Shown here piece by piece: positions 28,713-39,492 of a stretch of DNA of 64,000 nt (positions within the stretch are counted from its first letter, which is position 1; every line of letters starts with the position of its first letter). The position numbers were made by a program, and so were the translations under genes. The notes under the pieces are model-generated. The model had not been told where the DNA came from and made no database searches. It was given only the letters and a program-made list of their open reading frames with translations. The DNA lies in NCBI RefSeq assembly GCF_002812955.1, contig NZ_PFXK01000004.1:62001-126000 (forward strand), written 5' to 3'. This DNA comes from Vibrio sp. HA2012. GTDB taxonomy: Bacteria > Pseudomonadota > Gammaproteobacteria > Enterobacterales > Vibrionaceae.

Positions 28713-29456
28713 ATGAAAATTCTACTTAGTAACGATGATGGCGTGTATGCCGATGGCCTGAATGTTCTGGCTGAAGCACTGTCCGATTTGGCAGAAATTG
28801 TTATTGTTGCTCCGGACAGAAACCGGTCCGGAGCCTCAAACTCGTTGACGCTGGAAAATCCTCTGCGTGTCAGCCGGATCAGCGATAATCGATACTCTGT
28901 TCAGGGCACGCCAACGGATTGTGTTCATTTTGCCCTGAATGAACTGATGAAAGATGACATGCCAGATCTGGTCTTGTCCGGCATCAATCATGGTGCCAAC
29001 CTGGGTGACGATGTACTCTATTCCGGTACGGTTGCAGCGGCAATGGAAGGACATTTTCTCGGTGTTCAGTCAGTGGCGTTTTCTCTGGTCGGCGATCAGC
29101 ATTTCGACACGGCGGCAAAAGTGGTGCGCAAAGTGGTGGAACAACACCTGAAAACCCCGATTCCGACGAATCGGCTGCTGAATGTGAACATTCCTGATGT
29201 GCCTTTTGATGCTTTGAAAGGGGAGCAGATCACCCGGCTGGGTGCCCGTCACCATGCAGAAAGTATGCTGAAACAGAAAGATCCGCGTGGGCACGATATC
29301 TACTGGTTGGGGCCTCCGGGTAGAGAGCAGGATGCTGGTGAGGGTACCGACTTTTATGCCATTGAGCATAAAATGGTATCGATAACGCCGATGCAGGTTG
29401 ACCTGACGGCGCATGAATCCCTACAGAGTTTAAATGCGTGGCTTAAAGAGAAGTAA
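28713..29456 (+). CDS. surE: 5'/3'-nucleotidase SurE
   Basis: 247 residues. The metal site is in [13 protein letters not shown], followed by [23 protein letters not shown] and [25 protein letters not shown], all signatures of SurE. It removes phosphate from nucleoside monophosphates and is tied to stationary-phase survival. pcm starts two bases after its stop, so the pair is co-translated or nearly so. Confidence 0.96.
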   Translation: MKILLSNDDGVYADGLNVLAEALSDLAEIVIVAPDRNRSGASNSLTLENPLRVSRISDNRYSVQGTPTDCVHFALNELMKDDMPDLVLSGINHGANLGDDVLYSGTVAAAMEGHFLGVQSVAFSLVGDQHFDTAAKVVRKVVEQHLKTPIPTNRLLNVNIPDVPFDALKGEQITRLGARHHAESMLKQKDPRGHDIYWLGPPGREQDAGEGTDFYAIEHKMVSITPMQVDLTAHESLQSLNAWLKEK

Positions 29457-29458
29457 CC

Positions 29459-30085
29459 ATGAGTAGTCCTCAGGCCAGAAAACTGGTTGAATATTTATCG
29501 GTTAACGGCATACAGAGCCATGATGTTCTGGATGCCATCAGACGGGTACCGCGTGAGTATTTTGTTTCTGAAGCTATGATGCATCAGGCTTATGACAACA
29601 ATGCGCTGCCGATAGCGCACGGACAGACTATCTCGCAGCCGTACATGGTGGCAAAAATGACCGAGCTGCTGGAACTGAACAGTGACAGCCGGGTTCTGGA
29701 AATCGGTACCGGCTCGGGCTATCAGACGGCAATACTGGCTCAACTGGTGGATAAGGTTTACTCCATTGAGCGGATTAAATCTCTGCAGTGGGAAGCGAAA
29801 CGGCGTTTGAAGCAACTGGATATCTACAATGTTGCGACCAAACACGGTGACGGCTGGGAAGGCTGGCCGGCAAGAGCCCCGTTCGATGCTATCATCGTTA
29901 CGGCGGCGGCCAGCGAGATCCCGCATGCGTTACTGGATCAACTGGCGGATAAAGGGCGTCTGGTTATTCCTGTCGGCGAAGCCCATCAGGAACTGATGAA
30001 AGTCGTTCGTTGCGGCGACAATTTCACTTCCAGCAGCATCGAAGCAGTGCGGTTTGTGCCACTGGTTGCCGGAGAGCTGGCCTGA
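29459..30085 (+). CDS. pcm: Protein-L-isoaspartate O-methyltransferase
   Basis: 208 residues. It has the family N-terminus [23 protein letters not shown], with [15 protein letters not shown], then the SAM-binding [15 protein letters not shown] and a [11 protein letters not shown] strand. It repairs isoaspartyl damage by methylation, mainly in aged or stationary cells, fitting its place next to surE, nlpD and rpoS. Confidence 0.96.
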   Translation: MSSPQARKLVEYLSVNGIQSHDVLDAIRRVPREYFVSEAMMHQAYDNNALPIAHGQTISQPYMVAKMTELLELNSDSRVLEIGTGSGYQTAILAQLVDKVYSIERIKSLQWEAKRRLKQLDIYNVATKHGDGWEGWPARAPFDAIIVTAAASEIPHALLDQLADKGRLVIPVGEAHQELMKVVRCGDNFTSSSIEAVRFVPLVAGELA

Positions 30086-30119
30086 CGAATCATGATGGAT
30101 AAGAGCAAGCAGTAACGAC

Positions 30120-31052
30120 ATGAAGATGCAGATTAAAACAGCCTTGGTTTGTGCCGGTCTGAGTGCCTTGTTACTGGGTTGTTCAGCACATTTTCCTGCT
30201 CCTGTTTCCAGTCTGAATAAAGATTACAGCCAGATAGAAAGGGGGAGTTACCGGGGGAGTTACTACGACGTTCGTCAGGGTGATACCCTGTATTATATCG
30301 CCTACATCACAGATAAAGATGTAAATGAACTGATTCGTTACAATCATCTGTCCGCTCCCTATACCATCCAGCCGGGACAGAAATTGCGTCTCTGGAGGCC
30401 AGCCTACAAGGCTCCGGCTTATGGCGGCAGCGGTGGCAGTACCGCCGGTCGTGGGACATCCTCTTCCTCTGCTGCGACAGCTTCCCCGGCAGTTTCAGCA
30501 GCAAAATCAACAACTAAAACGGCAAGCCGTTCTACCTCTCAAAATTCAACTTCGAATAAGAAACCTGTTGTTAATAAGGTTGATCAAACTAAGTCAAAAG
30601 AGTATCTTGCAAGTAAACAAAATGTTAAAAAGAATGTAAAACAGACGAAACCTGACACTGCCAGAGTCTCTTCTGCAGGCACCAAAGTCGATAACTGGCT
30701 CTGGCCGGCGAAAGGAAGAGTGATCAGAAAGTTCTCTTCCGGTGATCAGGGAAACAAAGGGATTGATATTGCCGGACGGCGAGGTCAATCCGTTGTTTCA
30801 ACCGCCGGAGGCACGGTTGTTTACTCAGGCAGTGCTCTGCGCGGATACGGTAATCTGATTATCGTTAAACACAATGATAATTACTTAAGTGCATACGCAC
30901 ACAATGACAGTTTGCTAGTAAAAGAAGGACAAAGTGTTAAGGCCGGCCAGAAAATAGCCACCATGGGCAGCTCTGGCGCAAACCGGGTCAAACTGCACTT
31001 TGAAATTCGTTATCAGGGGAAGTCGGTTAACCCGCAACGTTATCTGCCCTGA
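30120..31052 (+). CDS. nlpD: Murein hydrolase activator NlpD (lipoprotein)
   Basis: 310 residues. A lipoprotein signal ends at the lipobox LLLGC. A LysM peptidoglycan-binding domain follows (about 43-95, YDVRQGDTLYYIAYITDKD, then IQPGQKLRLW), then a Ser/Thr/Lys-rich linker, and a LytM/M23 domain at about 195-310. The metal site is degenerate: the first His of HxxxD is Asn (NKGIDIAG), so it is an activator of an amidase (AmiC in E. coli) rather than an enzyme. In relatives the main rpoS promoter lies inside nlpD. Confidence 0.95.
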   Translation: MKMQIKTALVCAGLSALLLGCSAHFPAPVSSLNKDYSQIERGSYRGSYYDVRQGDTLYYIAYITDKDVNELIRYNHLSAPYTIQPGQKLRLWRPAYKAPAYGGSGGSTAGRGTSSSSAATASPAVSAAKSTTKTASRSTSQNSTSNKKPVVNKVDQTKSKEYLASKQNVKKNVKQTKPDTARVSSAGTKVDNWLWPAKGRVIRKFSSGDQGNKGIDIAGRRGQSVVSTAGGTVVYSGSALRGYGNLIIVKHNDNYLSAYAHNDSLLVKEGQSVKAGQKIATMGSSGANRVKLHFEIRYQGKSVNPQRYLP

Positions 31053-31079
31053 TGTCACTTTAACTGATGGTAATTTAAC
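31050..31079. repeat. 15-bp tandem duplication starting at the nlpD stop codon
   Basis: TGATGTCACTTTAAC (31050-31064), whose TGA is the nlpD stop, is followed by TGATGGTAATTTAAC (31065-31079); 11 of 15 positions match. It lies in the rpoS leader region. Confidence 0.5.
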
Positions 31080-31188
31080 TATAGCAGGTTATACCAATAT
31101 CAATAGTTAGTTTATTAGATAATTATTGAGAACTGGTATCAGGACATATGTGCAGTAATGTCTTGCTAACTCGCCACGGGGAGGCGCT

Positions 31189-32169
31189 ATGAGTATCAGC
31201 AATGCAGCAACAAAAACGGACCGTTTTGATATTGAAGCAGAAGATATTGATGCACTGGATGTGGAACTTGAAGAGGAAGAGTCGTTTTCCAAACAGGTGC
31301 AGGAAGACTTTGATGTCAGCAGTAAAAGTCTTGATGCCACACAACTTTATCTGGGCGAAATCGGTTTCTCACCGCTACTGACCGCAGAAGAAGAAGTCCT
31401 GTATGCCCGTCGAGCATTAAGAGGCGATGAAGCAGCACGTAAACGGATGATCGAAAGTAACTTGCGTCTGGTGGTTAAAATTTCCCGCCGTTACAGCAAC
31501 CGGGGACTGGCTCTGCTGGATCTGATTGAAGAGGGGAATCTGGGGCTGATCCGCGCGGTAGAAAAGTTTGATCCGGAAAGAGGCTTTCGTTTCTCTACCT
31601 ATGCGACCTGGTGGATCCGTCAGACTATCGAACGAGCGCTGATGAACCAGACCCGTACTATTCGTCTGCCTATTCATGTAGTCAAAGAGCTGAATATCTA
31701 TCTGCGTACTGCCCGTGAACTGTCACAAAAACTGGATCATGAACCAACAGCGGAAGAGATCGCCCTGCAACTGGATAAGCCGGTCAGTGATGTCAGCAAG
31801 ATGCTGCGCCTGAATGAACGTATCGGTTCTGTGGATACGCCTATCGGTGGCGAAGGAGAGAAAGCTCTTCTGGATATTATCCCGGACATCAAAAACTCAG
31901 ATCCGCAAGTATCGACTCAGGATGATGATATTAAACTCTCCCTGATCGACTGGCTGGAAGAGCTGAATCCGAAGCAAAAAGAGGTACTGGCAAGGCGTTT
32001 CGGTCTGCTGGGTTATGAGCCGTCCACGCTGGAAGAAGTGGGACGTGAGATTAACCTGACCCGGGAACGGGTACGCCAGATTCAGGTTGAAGGGTTGCGC
32101 CGCCTGCGTGAGATCCTGCTGAAACAGGGACTGAATATGGAATCCCTGTTTGATGTAGAGGATATGTAA
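31189..32169 (+). CDS. rpoS: Stationary-phase sigma factor RpoS (sigma-38)
   Basis: 326 residues. Region 1.2/2 is plain ([19 protein letters not shown], then [55 protein letters not shown]), followed by region 3 ([26 protein letters not shown]) and region 4 with its HTH ([29 protein letters not shown]). It directs stationary-phase and general stress transcription. It follows nlpD as usual, but the usual downstream mutS is absent: ampD faces it head-on with only 6 bases between stop codons. Confidence 0.97.
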   Translation: MSISNAATKTDRFDIEAEDIDALDVELEEEESFSKQVQEDFDVSSKSLDATQLYLGEIGFSPLLTAEEEVLYARRALRGDEAARKRMIESNLRLVVKISRRYSNRGLALLDLIEEGNLGLIRAVEKFDPERGFRFSTYATWWIRQTIERALMNQTRTIRLPIHVVKELNIYLRTARELSQKLDHEPTAEEIALQLDKPVSDVSKMLRLNERIGSVDTPIGGEGEKALLDIIPDIKNSDPQVSTQDDDIKLSLIDWLEELNPKQKEVLARRFGLLGYEPSTLEEVGREINLTRERVRQIQVEGLRRLREILLKQGLNMESLFDVEDM

Positions 32170-32175
32170 TTCTAT

Positions 32176-32760
32176 CTACTTCAATCCCATTCCCGCGATC
32201 CCGTGGGAATGCGACAACTGTGAGCGGAATTTTCGCCAGTCAAAAGCCAGCCCCGGGTCGGTTTTTCTCAGCGGGGCGATATACTGGTGTCCGGTGATAC
32301 GGTGTGATGTTATTGCCGGGTATTCGGTTTGCAGCGCTCCGGTTACGGCAGCCAGTGCCTGATACTGCGCCTCGGTATATGCCGTATAGTCGGTTCCTTC
32401 CAGCTCAATACCAATCGAATAGTCATTGCATTTTTCCACCCCGGCGAAGCTGGATTTCCCGGCGTGCCATGCCCGGTCGGCAAAAGAGACAAACTGGATC
32501 ACCTCGCCGTCCCGGCGGATCAGACAGTGTGCCGACACCTGCATATGCTGAATGACGGTAAAGAACGGGTGTTTATCCGCCTGCAGGTTTCCGGTGAAAA
32601 ACTGCTCGATATCATTACTGCCGAACTGTCCCGGCGGCAGGCTGATATTGTGGATCACCAGTAGGGAGATGGTCTCTGATGCCGGACGCTGGTCAAAAAA
32701 GGGGGACGGTGTGTGTCTGGCGTTGTTCAGCCAGCCGTTATTGATCGTGTATGGATGCAT
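32176..32760 (-). CDS. ampD: 1,6-anhydro-N-acetylmuramyl-L-alanine amidase AmpD
   Basis: 194 residues starting at MHPYTINNGWL (32760), with GGGGGA upstream; ATG 32823 would add 21 residues unlike the family. Zinc ligands are expected in LLVIHNISLPPG, SHRITGHQYIAP and KTDPGLAFDW. It recycles peptidoglycan by removing the stem peptide from anhydro-muropeptides in the cytoplasm, and its loss derepresses ampC-type beta-lactamases where present. It is divergent from nadC, as in E. coli, but the partner gene ampE is not beside it here. Confidence 0.95.
   Translation of the reverse strand: MHPYTINNGWLNNARHTPSPFFDQRPASETISLLVIHNISLPPGQFGSNDIEQFFTGNLQADKHPFFTVIQHMQVSAHCLIRRDGEVIQFVSFADRAWHAGKSSFAGVEKCNDYSIGIELEGTDYTAYTEAQYQALAAVTGALQTEYPAITSHRITGHQYIAPLRKTDPGLAFDWRKFRSQLSHSHGIAGMGLK
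32188..32211. repeat. REP-like hairpin CATTCCC...GGGAATG at rpoS-ampD junction
   Basis: CATTCCC (32188-32194) pairs with GGGAATG (32205-32211), inside the last codons of ampD and just past the rpoS stop. Similar CCCGCG/GTGGGA hairpins occur at 62125-62148 and, as a variant, at 45341-45374. It is the only structure near the rpoS 3' end; no T-run follows. Confidence 0.45.
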
Positions 32761-32875
32761 TTTTCCCCCAAATTTCACCTTTGTTTTTAGCAGAATAACG
32801 AAATCTGGGATTGATAGCTGCAATATTTTATCATCGGAGGTATCATCCGTGATTATTGTAAATATTTAATACTAA

Positions 32876-33769
<894 letters not shown>

Positions 33770-33793
33770 CAAATTAAATACATTGAGTGTATA

Positions 33794-33835
33794 AAAAAGC
33801 CCGTTATTCTCATCCGAATAACGGGCTTTTTAGTT
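33794..33835 (+). terminator. Rho-independent terminator after nadC
   Basis: A 16-bp perfect stem: AAAAAGCCCGTTATTC (33794-33809) with GAATAACGGGCTTTTT (33816-33831), loop TCATCC. It should stop nadC transcripts; the A-run on the other side would also serve the reverse direction. Confidence 0.92.
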
Positions 33836-34179
33836 TCGTTTAGCTTTTTTTAGAGGCTAGCATGGCAATGTTTTTATGGCTTGTATATTATCTTTTCCTT
33901 ATATATCATGTGTTTTTAACTGCTTGTTTTGGCCGCTTTTTTTCATTTACCGTTGTGATGCTTATTTATTTCAACCCAAAAAATAAATGTATAAATTAAA
34001 CGATTTAGATGTAAATTAAATGATGCTTGAATGTTAAATTAAGTCTGAAGTGTAGTGTTTTTATGATTTAAATCAATTTGCGCTAGACAAAAACATTTCA
34101 CACATGTTAACTTTTATGTCAATTGAACAATTGGTAATACCAATTGACACCCTGAGCAGAGAGACCGCAGGTAGCAGAT
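33836..34179 (+). other. AT-rich upstream region of pdhR
   Basis: About 340 bases without a gene between the nadC terminator and pdhR. It is strongly AT-rich and ends in the PdhR operator. No other gene, small RNA or repeat is recognised; ORFs here are short and unsupported. Confidence 0.5.
34129..34145 (+). promoter_or_regulatory. PdhR operator upstream of pdhR-aceEF-lpd
   Basis: AATTGGTAATACCAATT is a perfect 17-bp palindrome matching the known PdhR consensus ATTGGTNNNACCAAT. It ends 34 bases before the pdhR ATG. In relatives, pyruvate releases PdhR from this site and induces the operon. Confidence 0.92.
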
Positions 34180-34953
34180 ATGGTGACACAGCGTATACGA
34201 CAGCCTAAGCTCTCTGAAGTGATTGAAGCGGAGCTGGAACGGCTTATTCTGGAAGGCGCTTATTCTCCGGGGCAGCAGTTGCCACCGGAACGGGAACTGG
34301 CAAAACAGTTTGAGGTTTCCCGTCCTTCTTTACGCGAAGCTATCCAGAAACTGGAAGCGAAGCGTCTGCTTGTCCGTCGTCAGGGTGGCGGTACTTTTGT
34401 CAGCAATGAACTATGGAGTGGGTTGTCCGATCCGCTGCTGGAGTTAATCTCCTCCCATTCGGAAACCCAGTTTGATCTCCTGGAAACCCGCCACGCGCTG
34501 GAAGGCATTGCGGCTTATTTTGCGGCTCTCCGCGGTACCGAAGAAGATTTTTCAGTGATCCGTCAATGTCTGCAACGGATCAGCCAGGCACAGGAAGACA
34601 AGAATATTATCTGCGAGGTCAGCGCCGTGATGGAGTATCAGATAGCCATCACCGAAGCGTCTCATAACTTAGTCTTACTACATATCGTACGCAGTATGCT
34701 TCCTTTGCTGGAGAAAAACGTTTTACAAAATTTAAAACTATTATACCGCCGTAATGATGCGGTGGAGAAAGTAAGTAAACACCGGGCCGATATTATGGAT
34801 GCGGTGCTTTCCCGAAACCCTGAAAAGGCAAGGGAGTTGGCGCACGTTCATCTGGCCTACATTGAAGAGACAATGCTGGATCTTAATCGTGAAGAGAGCC
34901 GTAGAAAGCGTTCTTTGCGCCGGATTCAGCAGACTGACGGAGATGATCTATAA
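34180..34953 (+). CDS. pdhR: Pyruvate dehydrogenase complex repressor PdhR
   Basis: 257 residues, GntR family, FadR subfamily. The N-terminal winged HTH includes [53 protein letters not shown] in pieces (residues about 15-70). The C-terminal all-helical FCD domain (from about 90) binds pyruvate through metal-ligand residues such as ETRHALEG and HRADIMDAV. It represses its own operon, and a consensus operator lies just upstream. aceE follows 74 bases later. Confidence 0.96.
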   Translation: MVTQRIRQPKLSEVIEAELERLILEGAYSPGQQLPPERELAKQFEVSRPSLREAIQKLEAKRLLVRRQGGGTFVSNELWSGLSDPLLELISSHSETQFDLLETRHALEGIAAYFAALRGTEEDFSVIRQCLQRISQAQEDKNIICEVSAVMEYQIAITEASHNLVLLHIVRSMLPLLEKNVLQNLKLLYRRNDAVEKVSKHRADIMDAVLSRNPEKARELAHVHLAYIEETMLDLNREESRRKRSLRRIQQTDGDDL

Positions 34954-35027
34954 GTCATGGGAGTGGCTGAATAGGTAGCCTTCGCCGGTTCCTTCACTGG
35001 ATCCAACTAACAAAAGGATAGATCGCC

Positions 35028-37700
35028 ATGTCTGAAGTCATGACCAATGACGTAGATGCGCTGGAAACCCAGGAGTGGCTTGAAGCTCTTGAGTCTGTAG
35101 TGCGTGAAGAAGGTATAGAGCGTGCTCAATTCTTACTTGAACAAGTTTTAGATAAAGCACGTCTTGACGGTGTGGATATGCCAACCGGCACCACCACCAA
35201 CTACATCAACACCATTCCGGTAGATAAAGAGCCTGCTTATCCGGGTGACCGAAAACTTGAGCACCGTATCCGCTCAATTATTCGCTGGAACGCGGTAATG
35301 ATTGTTCTTCGCGCCTCTAAGAAAAATCTGGAACTGGGTGGCCATATGGCATCATTCCAGTCTTCTGCTGCATTTTATGAAACCTGCTTCAACCACTTTT
35401 TCCGTGCTCCCAACGAAAAAGATGGCGGCGATCTTGTTTACTATCAGGGTCATATCGCACCGGGTATCTATTCCCGCGCATTCGTTGAAGGTCGTCTGAC
35501 TGAAGAGCAACTGGATAACTTCCGTCAGGAAGTTGATGGTAAGGGCATTCCTTCCTATCCTCACCCTAAACTGATGCCTGAATTCTGGCAGTTCCCGACC
35601 GTATCTATGGGTCTGGCTCCTATGTCTTCTATTTATCAGGCTCGATTCCTGAAGTACCTGAACAACCGTGGTTTAAAAGACACCACAGAACAGCGCGTCT
35701 ATGCTTTCCTGGGTGACGGTGAGATGGATGAGCCGGAATCACGCGGTGCGATTTCTTTCGCTGCCCGTGAGAAACTGGATAACCTGTGCTATGTGATCAA
35801 CTGTAACCTACAGCGTCTTGATGGCCCGGTTATGGGGAACTCAAGCGTGATTCAGGAACTGGAAGGCCTGTTTAAAGGTGCTGGCTGGAACGTCGTGAAA
35901 GTTATCTGGGGCAGCGGCTGGGATGCACTTCTGGCTAAAGATACTTCGGGTAAACTGATTCAGTTGATGAACGAAACTGTTGACGGCGATTATCAGACAT
36001 TCAAATCAAAAGACGGTGCTTACGTACGTAAACACTTCTTCGGCAAATATCCTGAAACGGCGGCACTGGTTGCTGACATGACTGATGAAGAGATTTTCGC
36101 TCTGAAACGCGGTGGTCACGATACCTCTAAACTGTATGCTGCATTCAAAAATGCTCAGGAAACCAAAGGTCGCCCGACTGTGATTCTGGCCAAAACCATC
36201 AAGGGTTACGGCATGGGTGAAGCCGCAGAAGGGATGAACATTGCGCACCAGGTGAAGAAAATGGATATGACCCATGTTCTGCATCTGCGTGACCGTCTGG
36301 CTCTGCAAGATCTCTTGTCGGATGACGATGTAAAATCTCTGCCTTACCTGAAACTGGAAGAAGGCAGTGCGGAATACGAGTATCTGCATGCGCATCGTAA
36401 AGCACTGCAAGGCTATATGCCGAAGCGCCTGCCGAAATTTACTCAGGAGTTTGTGACTCCGGAACTGGACGAGTTTCAGCCGCTGCTGGATGAGCAGAAA
36501 CGTGAAATTTCATCTACTATGGCATTTGTCCGTACCCTGAATATTCTGCTGAAGAATAAGCAAATCGGTAAAAATATCGTACCTATCATTGCCGATGAAG
36601 CACGTACCTTCGGCATGGAAGGTCTGTTCCGTCAGATTGGTATCTATAATCCGCACGGCCAGAACTACACTCCTCAGGACAAAGACATCGTTTCTTACTA
36701 CAAAGAAGCGGCAAACGGTCAGGTTCTGCAGGAAGGTATTAACGAGCTGGGTGCGATGTCATCCTGGGTGGCGGCAGCAACGTCATACAGCTCAAACGAT
36801 GTTCCAATGATCCCGTTCTACATCTATTACTCTATGTTTGGTTTCCAGCGTGTGGGTGATATGGCATGGATGGCGGGTGATCAGCAGGCACGCGGTTTCT
36901 TGCTGGGTGCGACAGCCGGACGTACCACTCTGAACGGGGAAGGTTTGCAGCACGAAGACGGTCATAGCCATGTGATGGCTGGTACGATTCCGAACTGTGT
37001 CTCTTATGATCCGACCTTCGCTTATGAAGTCGCGGTTATCATGCAAGATGGTATTCGTCGTATGTACGGTGATCAGGAAAACGTGTTCTACTACCTGACG
37101 CTGATGAACGAAAACTATGCGATGCCAGCGATGCCGGAAGGCGCAGAAGAAGGGATCCGTAAAGGTATTTACAAACTGGAAACCCATGCGCCTTCTGCTG
37201 ATAAGGGCCTGAAAGTTCAATTGCTGAGCTCCGGTACTATCATGAATGAAGTCCGTAAAGCCGGTCAGATCCTGGCGGATGAGTTCGGCGTGACTGCGGA
37301 TGTATTCTCTGTTACTTCGTTCAACGAGCTGACCCGTAACGGTCAGGCGGCAGAGCGTTACAACATGCTGCACCCTGAAGCGGAAGCTCAGGTACCTTAT
37401 ATTACTCAGGTATTGGGTAGCGAGCCTGCTGTAGCAGCAACGGATTACATGAAGAACTACGCAGAACAGGTGCGTGCTTTTGTTCCTGCTGAGTCTTATA
37501 AAGTGCTGGGTACAGACGGCTTTGGCCGCTCAGACAGCCGTGACAATCTGCGTCGTCACTTTGAAGTGAACGCCAGTTATGTTGTGGTTGCGGCTCTGAA
37601 TGAACTGGCAAAACGTGGTGATATCGAAAAATCAGTTGTGACTGCAGCGATTAAGAAATTCGATATCGATACTGAAAAAATGAATCCGTTATACGCATAA
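35028..37700 (+). CDS. aceE: Pyruvate dehydrogenase E1 component AceE
   Basis: 890 residues, the homodimeric E1 type of gammaproteobacteria. The thiamine diphosphate motif is visible as GDGEMDEPESRGAISFAAREKLDNLCYVINCN in two pieces (GDGEMDEPE and NLCYVINCN). Other parts: QGHIAPGIYSRAF and LQHEDGHSH. It decarboxylates pyruvate and acetylates the lipoyl groups of AceF. AAAGGATAG before the ATG is a fair ribosome site. It is the second gene of pdhR-aceE-aceF-lpd. Confidence 0.97.
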   Translation: MSEVMTNDVDALETQEWLEALESVVREEGIERAQFLLEQVLDKARLDGVDMPTGTTTNYINTIPVDKEPAYPGDRKLEHRIRSIIRWNAVMIVLRASKKNLELGGHMASFQSSAAFYETCFNHFFRAPNEKDGGDLVYYQGHIAPGIYSRAFVEGRLTEEQLDNFRQEVDGKGIPSYPHPKLMPEFWQFPTVSMGLAPMSSIYQARFLKYLNNRGLKDTTEQRVYAFLGDGEMDEPESRGAISFAAREKLDNLCYVINCNLQRLDGPVMGNSSVIQELEGLFKGAGWNVVKVIWGSGWDALLAKDTSGKLIQLMNETVDGDYQTFKSKDGAYVRKHFFGKYPETAALVADMTDEEIFALKRGGHDTSKLYAAFKNAQETKGRPTVILAKTIKGYGMGEAAEGMNIAHQVKKMDMTHVLHLRDRLALQDLLSDDDVKSLPYLKLEEGSAEYEYLHAHRKALQGYMPKRLPKFTQEFVTPELDEFQPLLDEQKREISSTMAFVRTLNILLKNKQIGKNIVPIIADEARTFGMEGLFRQIGIYNPHGQNYTPQDKDIVSYYKEAANGQVLQEGINELGAMSSWVAAATSYSSNDVPMIPFYIYYSMFGFQRVGDMAWMAGDQQARGFLLGATAGRTTLNGEGLQHEDGHSHVMAGTIPNCVSYDPTFAYEVAVIMQDGIRRMYGDQENVFYYLTLMNENYAMPAMPEGAEEGIRKGIYKLETHAPSADKGLKVQLLSSGTIMNEVRKAGQILADEFGVTADVFSVTSFNELTRNGQAAERYNMLHPEAEAQVPYITQVLGSEPAVAATDYMKNYAEQVRAFVPAESYKVLGTDGFGRSDSRDNLRRHFEVNASYVVVAALNELAKRGDIEKSVVTAAIKKFDIDTEKMNPLYA

Positions 37701-37724
37701 GACGCAGACAGATAGGAAAACACA

Positions 37725-39314
37725 ATGACAATCGAAATTAATGTACCAGATATCGGTGCGGATGAGGTTGAAGTAACTGAAATCCTTGTCAGCGTTGGCG
37801 ATAAGGTGGAAGAAGATCAGTCTCTGATCACGGTAGAAGGCGATAAGGCTTCTATGGAAGTTCCGGCGTCACAGTCCGGTATCGTAAAAGAAATCAAAGT
37901 AGCCGAAGGAGACAAAGTCTCTACCGGCTCACTGATTATGATCTTTGAAGCGGAAGGCGGTGCGGCAGAAGCTGCACCGGCTGAGGAAGCACCAGCCGTG
38001 GCGGAAGCGCCGGCTGCGGCTGCTCAGGCTGAAGCTAAAGACGTACACGTACCGGATATCGGTGGTGACGAAGTTGAAGTCACTGAAATTATGGTAGCAG
38101 TCGGTGATACGGTGACAGAAGAGCAGTCTTTGATCACCGTTGAAGGCGACAAGGCTTCTATGGAAGTTCCGGCTCCTTTCGCTGGTGTGGTCAAAGAGAT
38201 CAAAGTAGCGCAGGGTGATAAGGTTTCTACTGGTTCACTGATCATGGTATTTGAAGTCGCGGGCGCGGCTCCGGCTGCCTCTGAGACAGCACCGGCAGCG
38301 GCTCCGAAAGCGGAAGCACCAAAAGCAGCCGCTCCGGCAGCAAAAACGGACGCTCCGGCCAGTGCGGGTGAGTTTCAGGAAAATGATGACTACACCCATG
38401 CTTCACCGGTGGTACGTCGTCTGGCACGTGAGTTTGGCGTTAATCTTGCTAAGGTACGCGGTACCGGCCGTAAGAGCCGCATTCTGAAAGAAGACGTACA
38501 GAACTATGTAAAAGAAGCGCTGAAACGTCTGGAGTCCGGTGCGGCATCAGGTAAAGGTGATGGCAGCGCTCTAGGTTTGCTTCCTTGGCCTAAGGTGGAT
38601 TTCAGCAAGTTTGGTGATACAGAAGTACAGCCTCTGTCGCGGATCAAGAAAATTTCTGGTGCAAACCTGCACCGAAACTGGGTGATGATCCCGCATGTTA
38701 CCCAATGGGATAACGCAGATATCACTGAACTGGAGGCATTCCGTAAAGAGCAGAATGCTCTGGAAGCGAAGAAAAATTCCGGTATGAAGATTACGCCGTT
38801 GGTGTTTATCATGAAAGCAGTAGCCAAAGCACTGGAAGCTTTCCCGGCGTTTAACTCGTCACTTTCTGAAGATGGTGAGAGCCTGATCCTGAAGAAATAC
38901 GTCAATGTCGGCATCGCGGTGGATACACCAAACGGTCTGGTTGTGCCTGTGTTTAAAGATGTCAACAAAAAAGGCATCTACGAGCTGTCTGAAGAGCTGG
39001 CTCTGGTTTCGAAGAAAGCACGTGACGGTAAACTGACGGCCGCGGATATGCAGGGCGGATGTTTCACCATCTCCAGCCTTGGCGGTATTGGCGGTACAGC
39101 CTTTACTCCGATAGTGAATGCACCGGAAGTCGGTATTCTTGGGGTATCTAAATCTGAGATGAAACCGGTCTGGAACGGCAGTGAATTCGCACCAAGACTG
39201 ATGCTTCCTCTGTCTTTGTCATACGATCACCGTGTGATTGACGGCGCGGAAGGGGCTCGCTTTATTACTTACCTGAATGCCTGCTTGTCAGATATTCGTC
39301 GGCTGGTAATGTAA
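37725..39314 (+). CDS. aceF: Dihydrolipoyl acetyltransferase (E2) AceF with two lipoyl domains
   Basis: 529 residues. Two lipoyl domains are present, each with the [10 protein letters not shown] loop; the lipoylated lysines are Lys41 and Lys143. Ala/Pro/Glu-rich linkers follow each. Then come the E1/E3-binding domain ([24 protein letters not shown]) and the acetyltransferase domain ending in the catalytic [16 protein letters not shown]. coli AceF has three lipoyl domains and about 630 residues, so this one is shorter by one domain. The two lipoyl repeats are very alike at DNA level, so copy number could vary by recombination. Confidence 0.96.
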   Translation: MTIEINVPDIGADEVEVTEILVSVGDKVEEDQSLITVEGDKASMEVPASQSGIVKEIKVAEGDKVSTGSLIMIFEAEGGAAEAAPAEEAPAVAEAPAAAAQAEAKDVHVPDIGGDEVEVTEIMVAVGDTVTEEQSLITVEGDKASMEVPAPFAGVVKEIKVAQGDKVSTGSLIMVFEVAGAAPAASETAPAAAPKAEAPKAAAPAAKTDAPASAGEFQENDDYTHASPVVRRLAREFGVNLAKVRGTGRKSRILKEDVQNYVKEALKRLESGAASGKGDGSALGLLPWPKVDFSKFGDTEVQPLSRIKKISGANLHRNWVMIPHVTQWDNADITELEAFRKEQNALEAKKNSGMKITPLVFIMKAVAKALEAFPAFNSSLSEDGESLILKKYVNVGIAVDTPNGLVVPVFKDVNKKGIYELSEELALVSKKARDGKLTAADMQGGCFTISSLGGIGGTAFTPIVNAPEVGILGVSKSEMKPVWNGSEFAPRLMLPLSLSYDHRVIDGAEGARFITYLNACLSDIRRLVM

Positions 39315-39406
39315 CAAAGGTTTGCGGAGTGGCTTCTCCGGCTGTGATGGTGGGGAAGCTGAACGCTCCGAATTGATGTATAGCTCACAGGCTGTCAGAG
39401 CTGCCT

Positions 39407-39442
39407 TTCCATCCGCTGCACATGTTTGTAGACTGGATGGAA
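39407..39442 (+). other. Inverted repeat in the aceF-lpd gap
   Basis: TTCCATCC (39407-39414) pairs with GGATGGAA (39435-39442) with a 20-base loop, in the 178-base gap between aceF and lpd. No T-run follows, so it may be an mRNA processing or stability element rather than a terminator. lpd may also have its own promoter here, as in E. coli. Confidence 0.35.
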
Positions 39443-39492
39443 TAGGGATAACCTGATTAGCCTGTCATGGATAATGACTATAAGAGGTCACA

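Noticed and set aside
30120..31052. NlpD as an active metallo-endopeptidase
   Set aside because: The first zinc-ligand His is replaced by Asn in the LytM domain, as in known NlpD activators.
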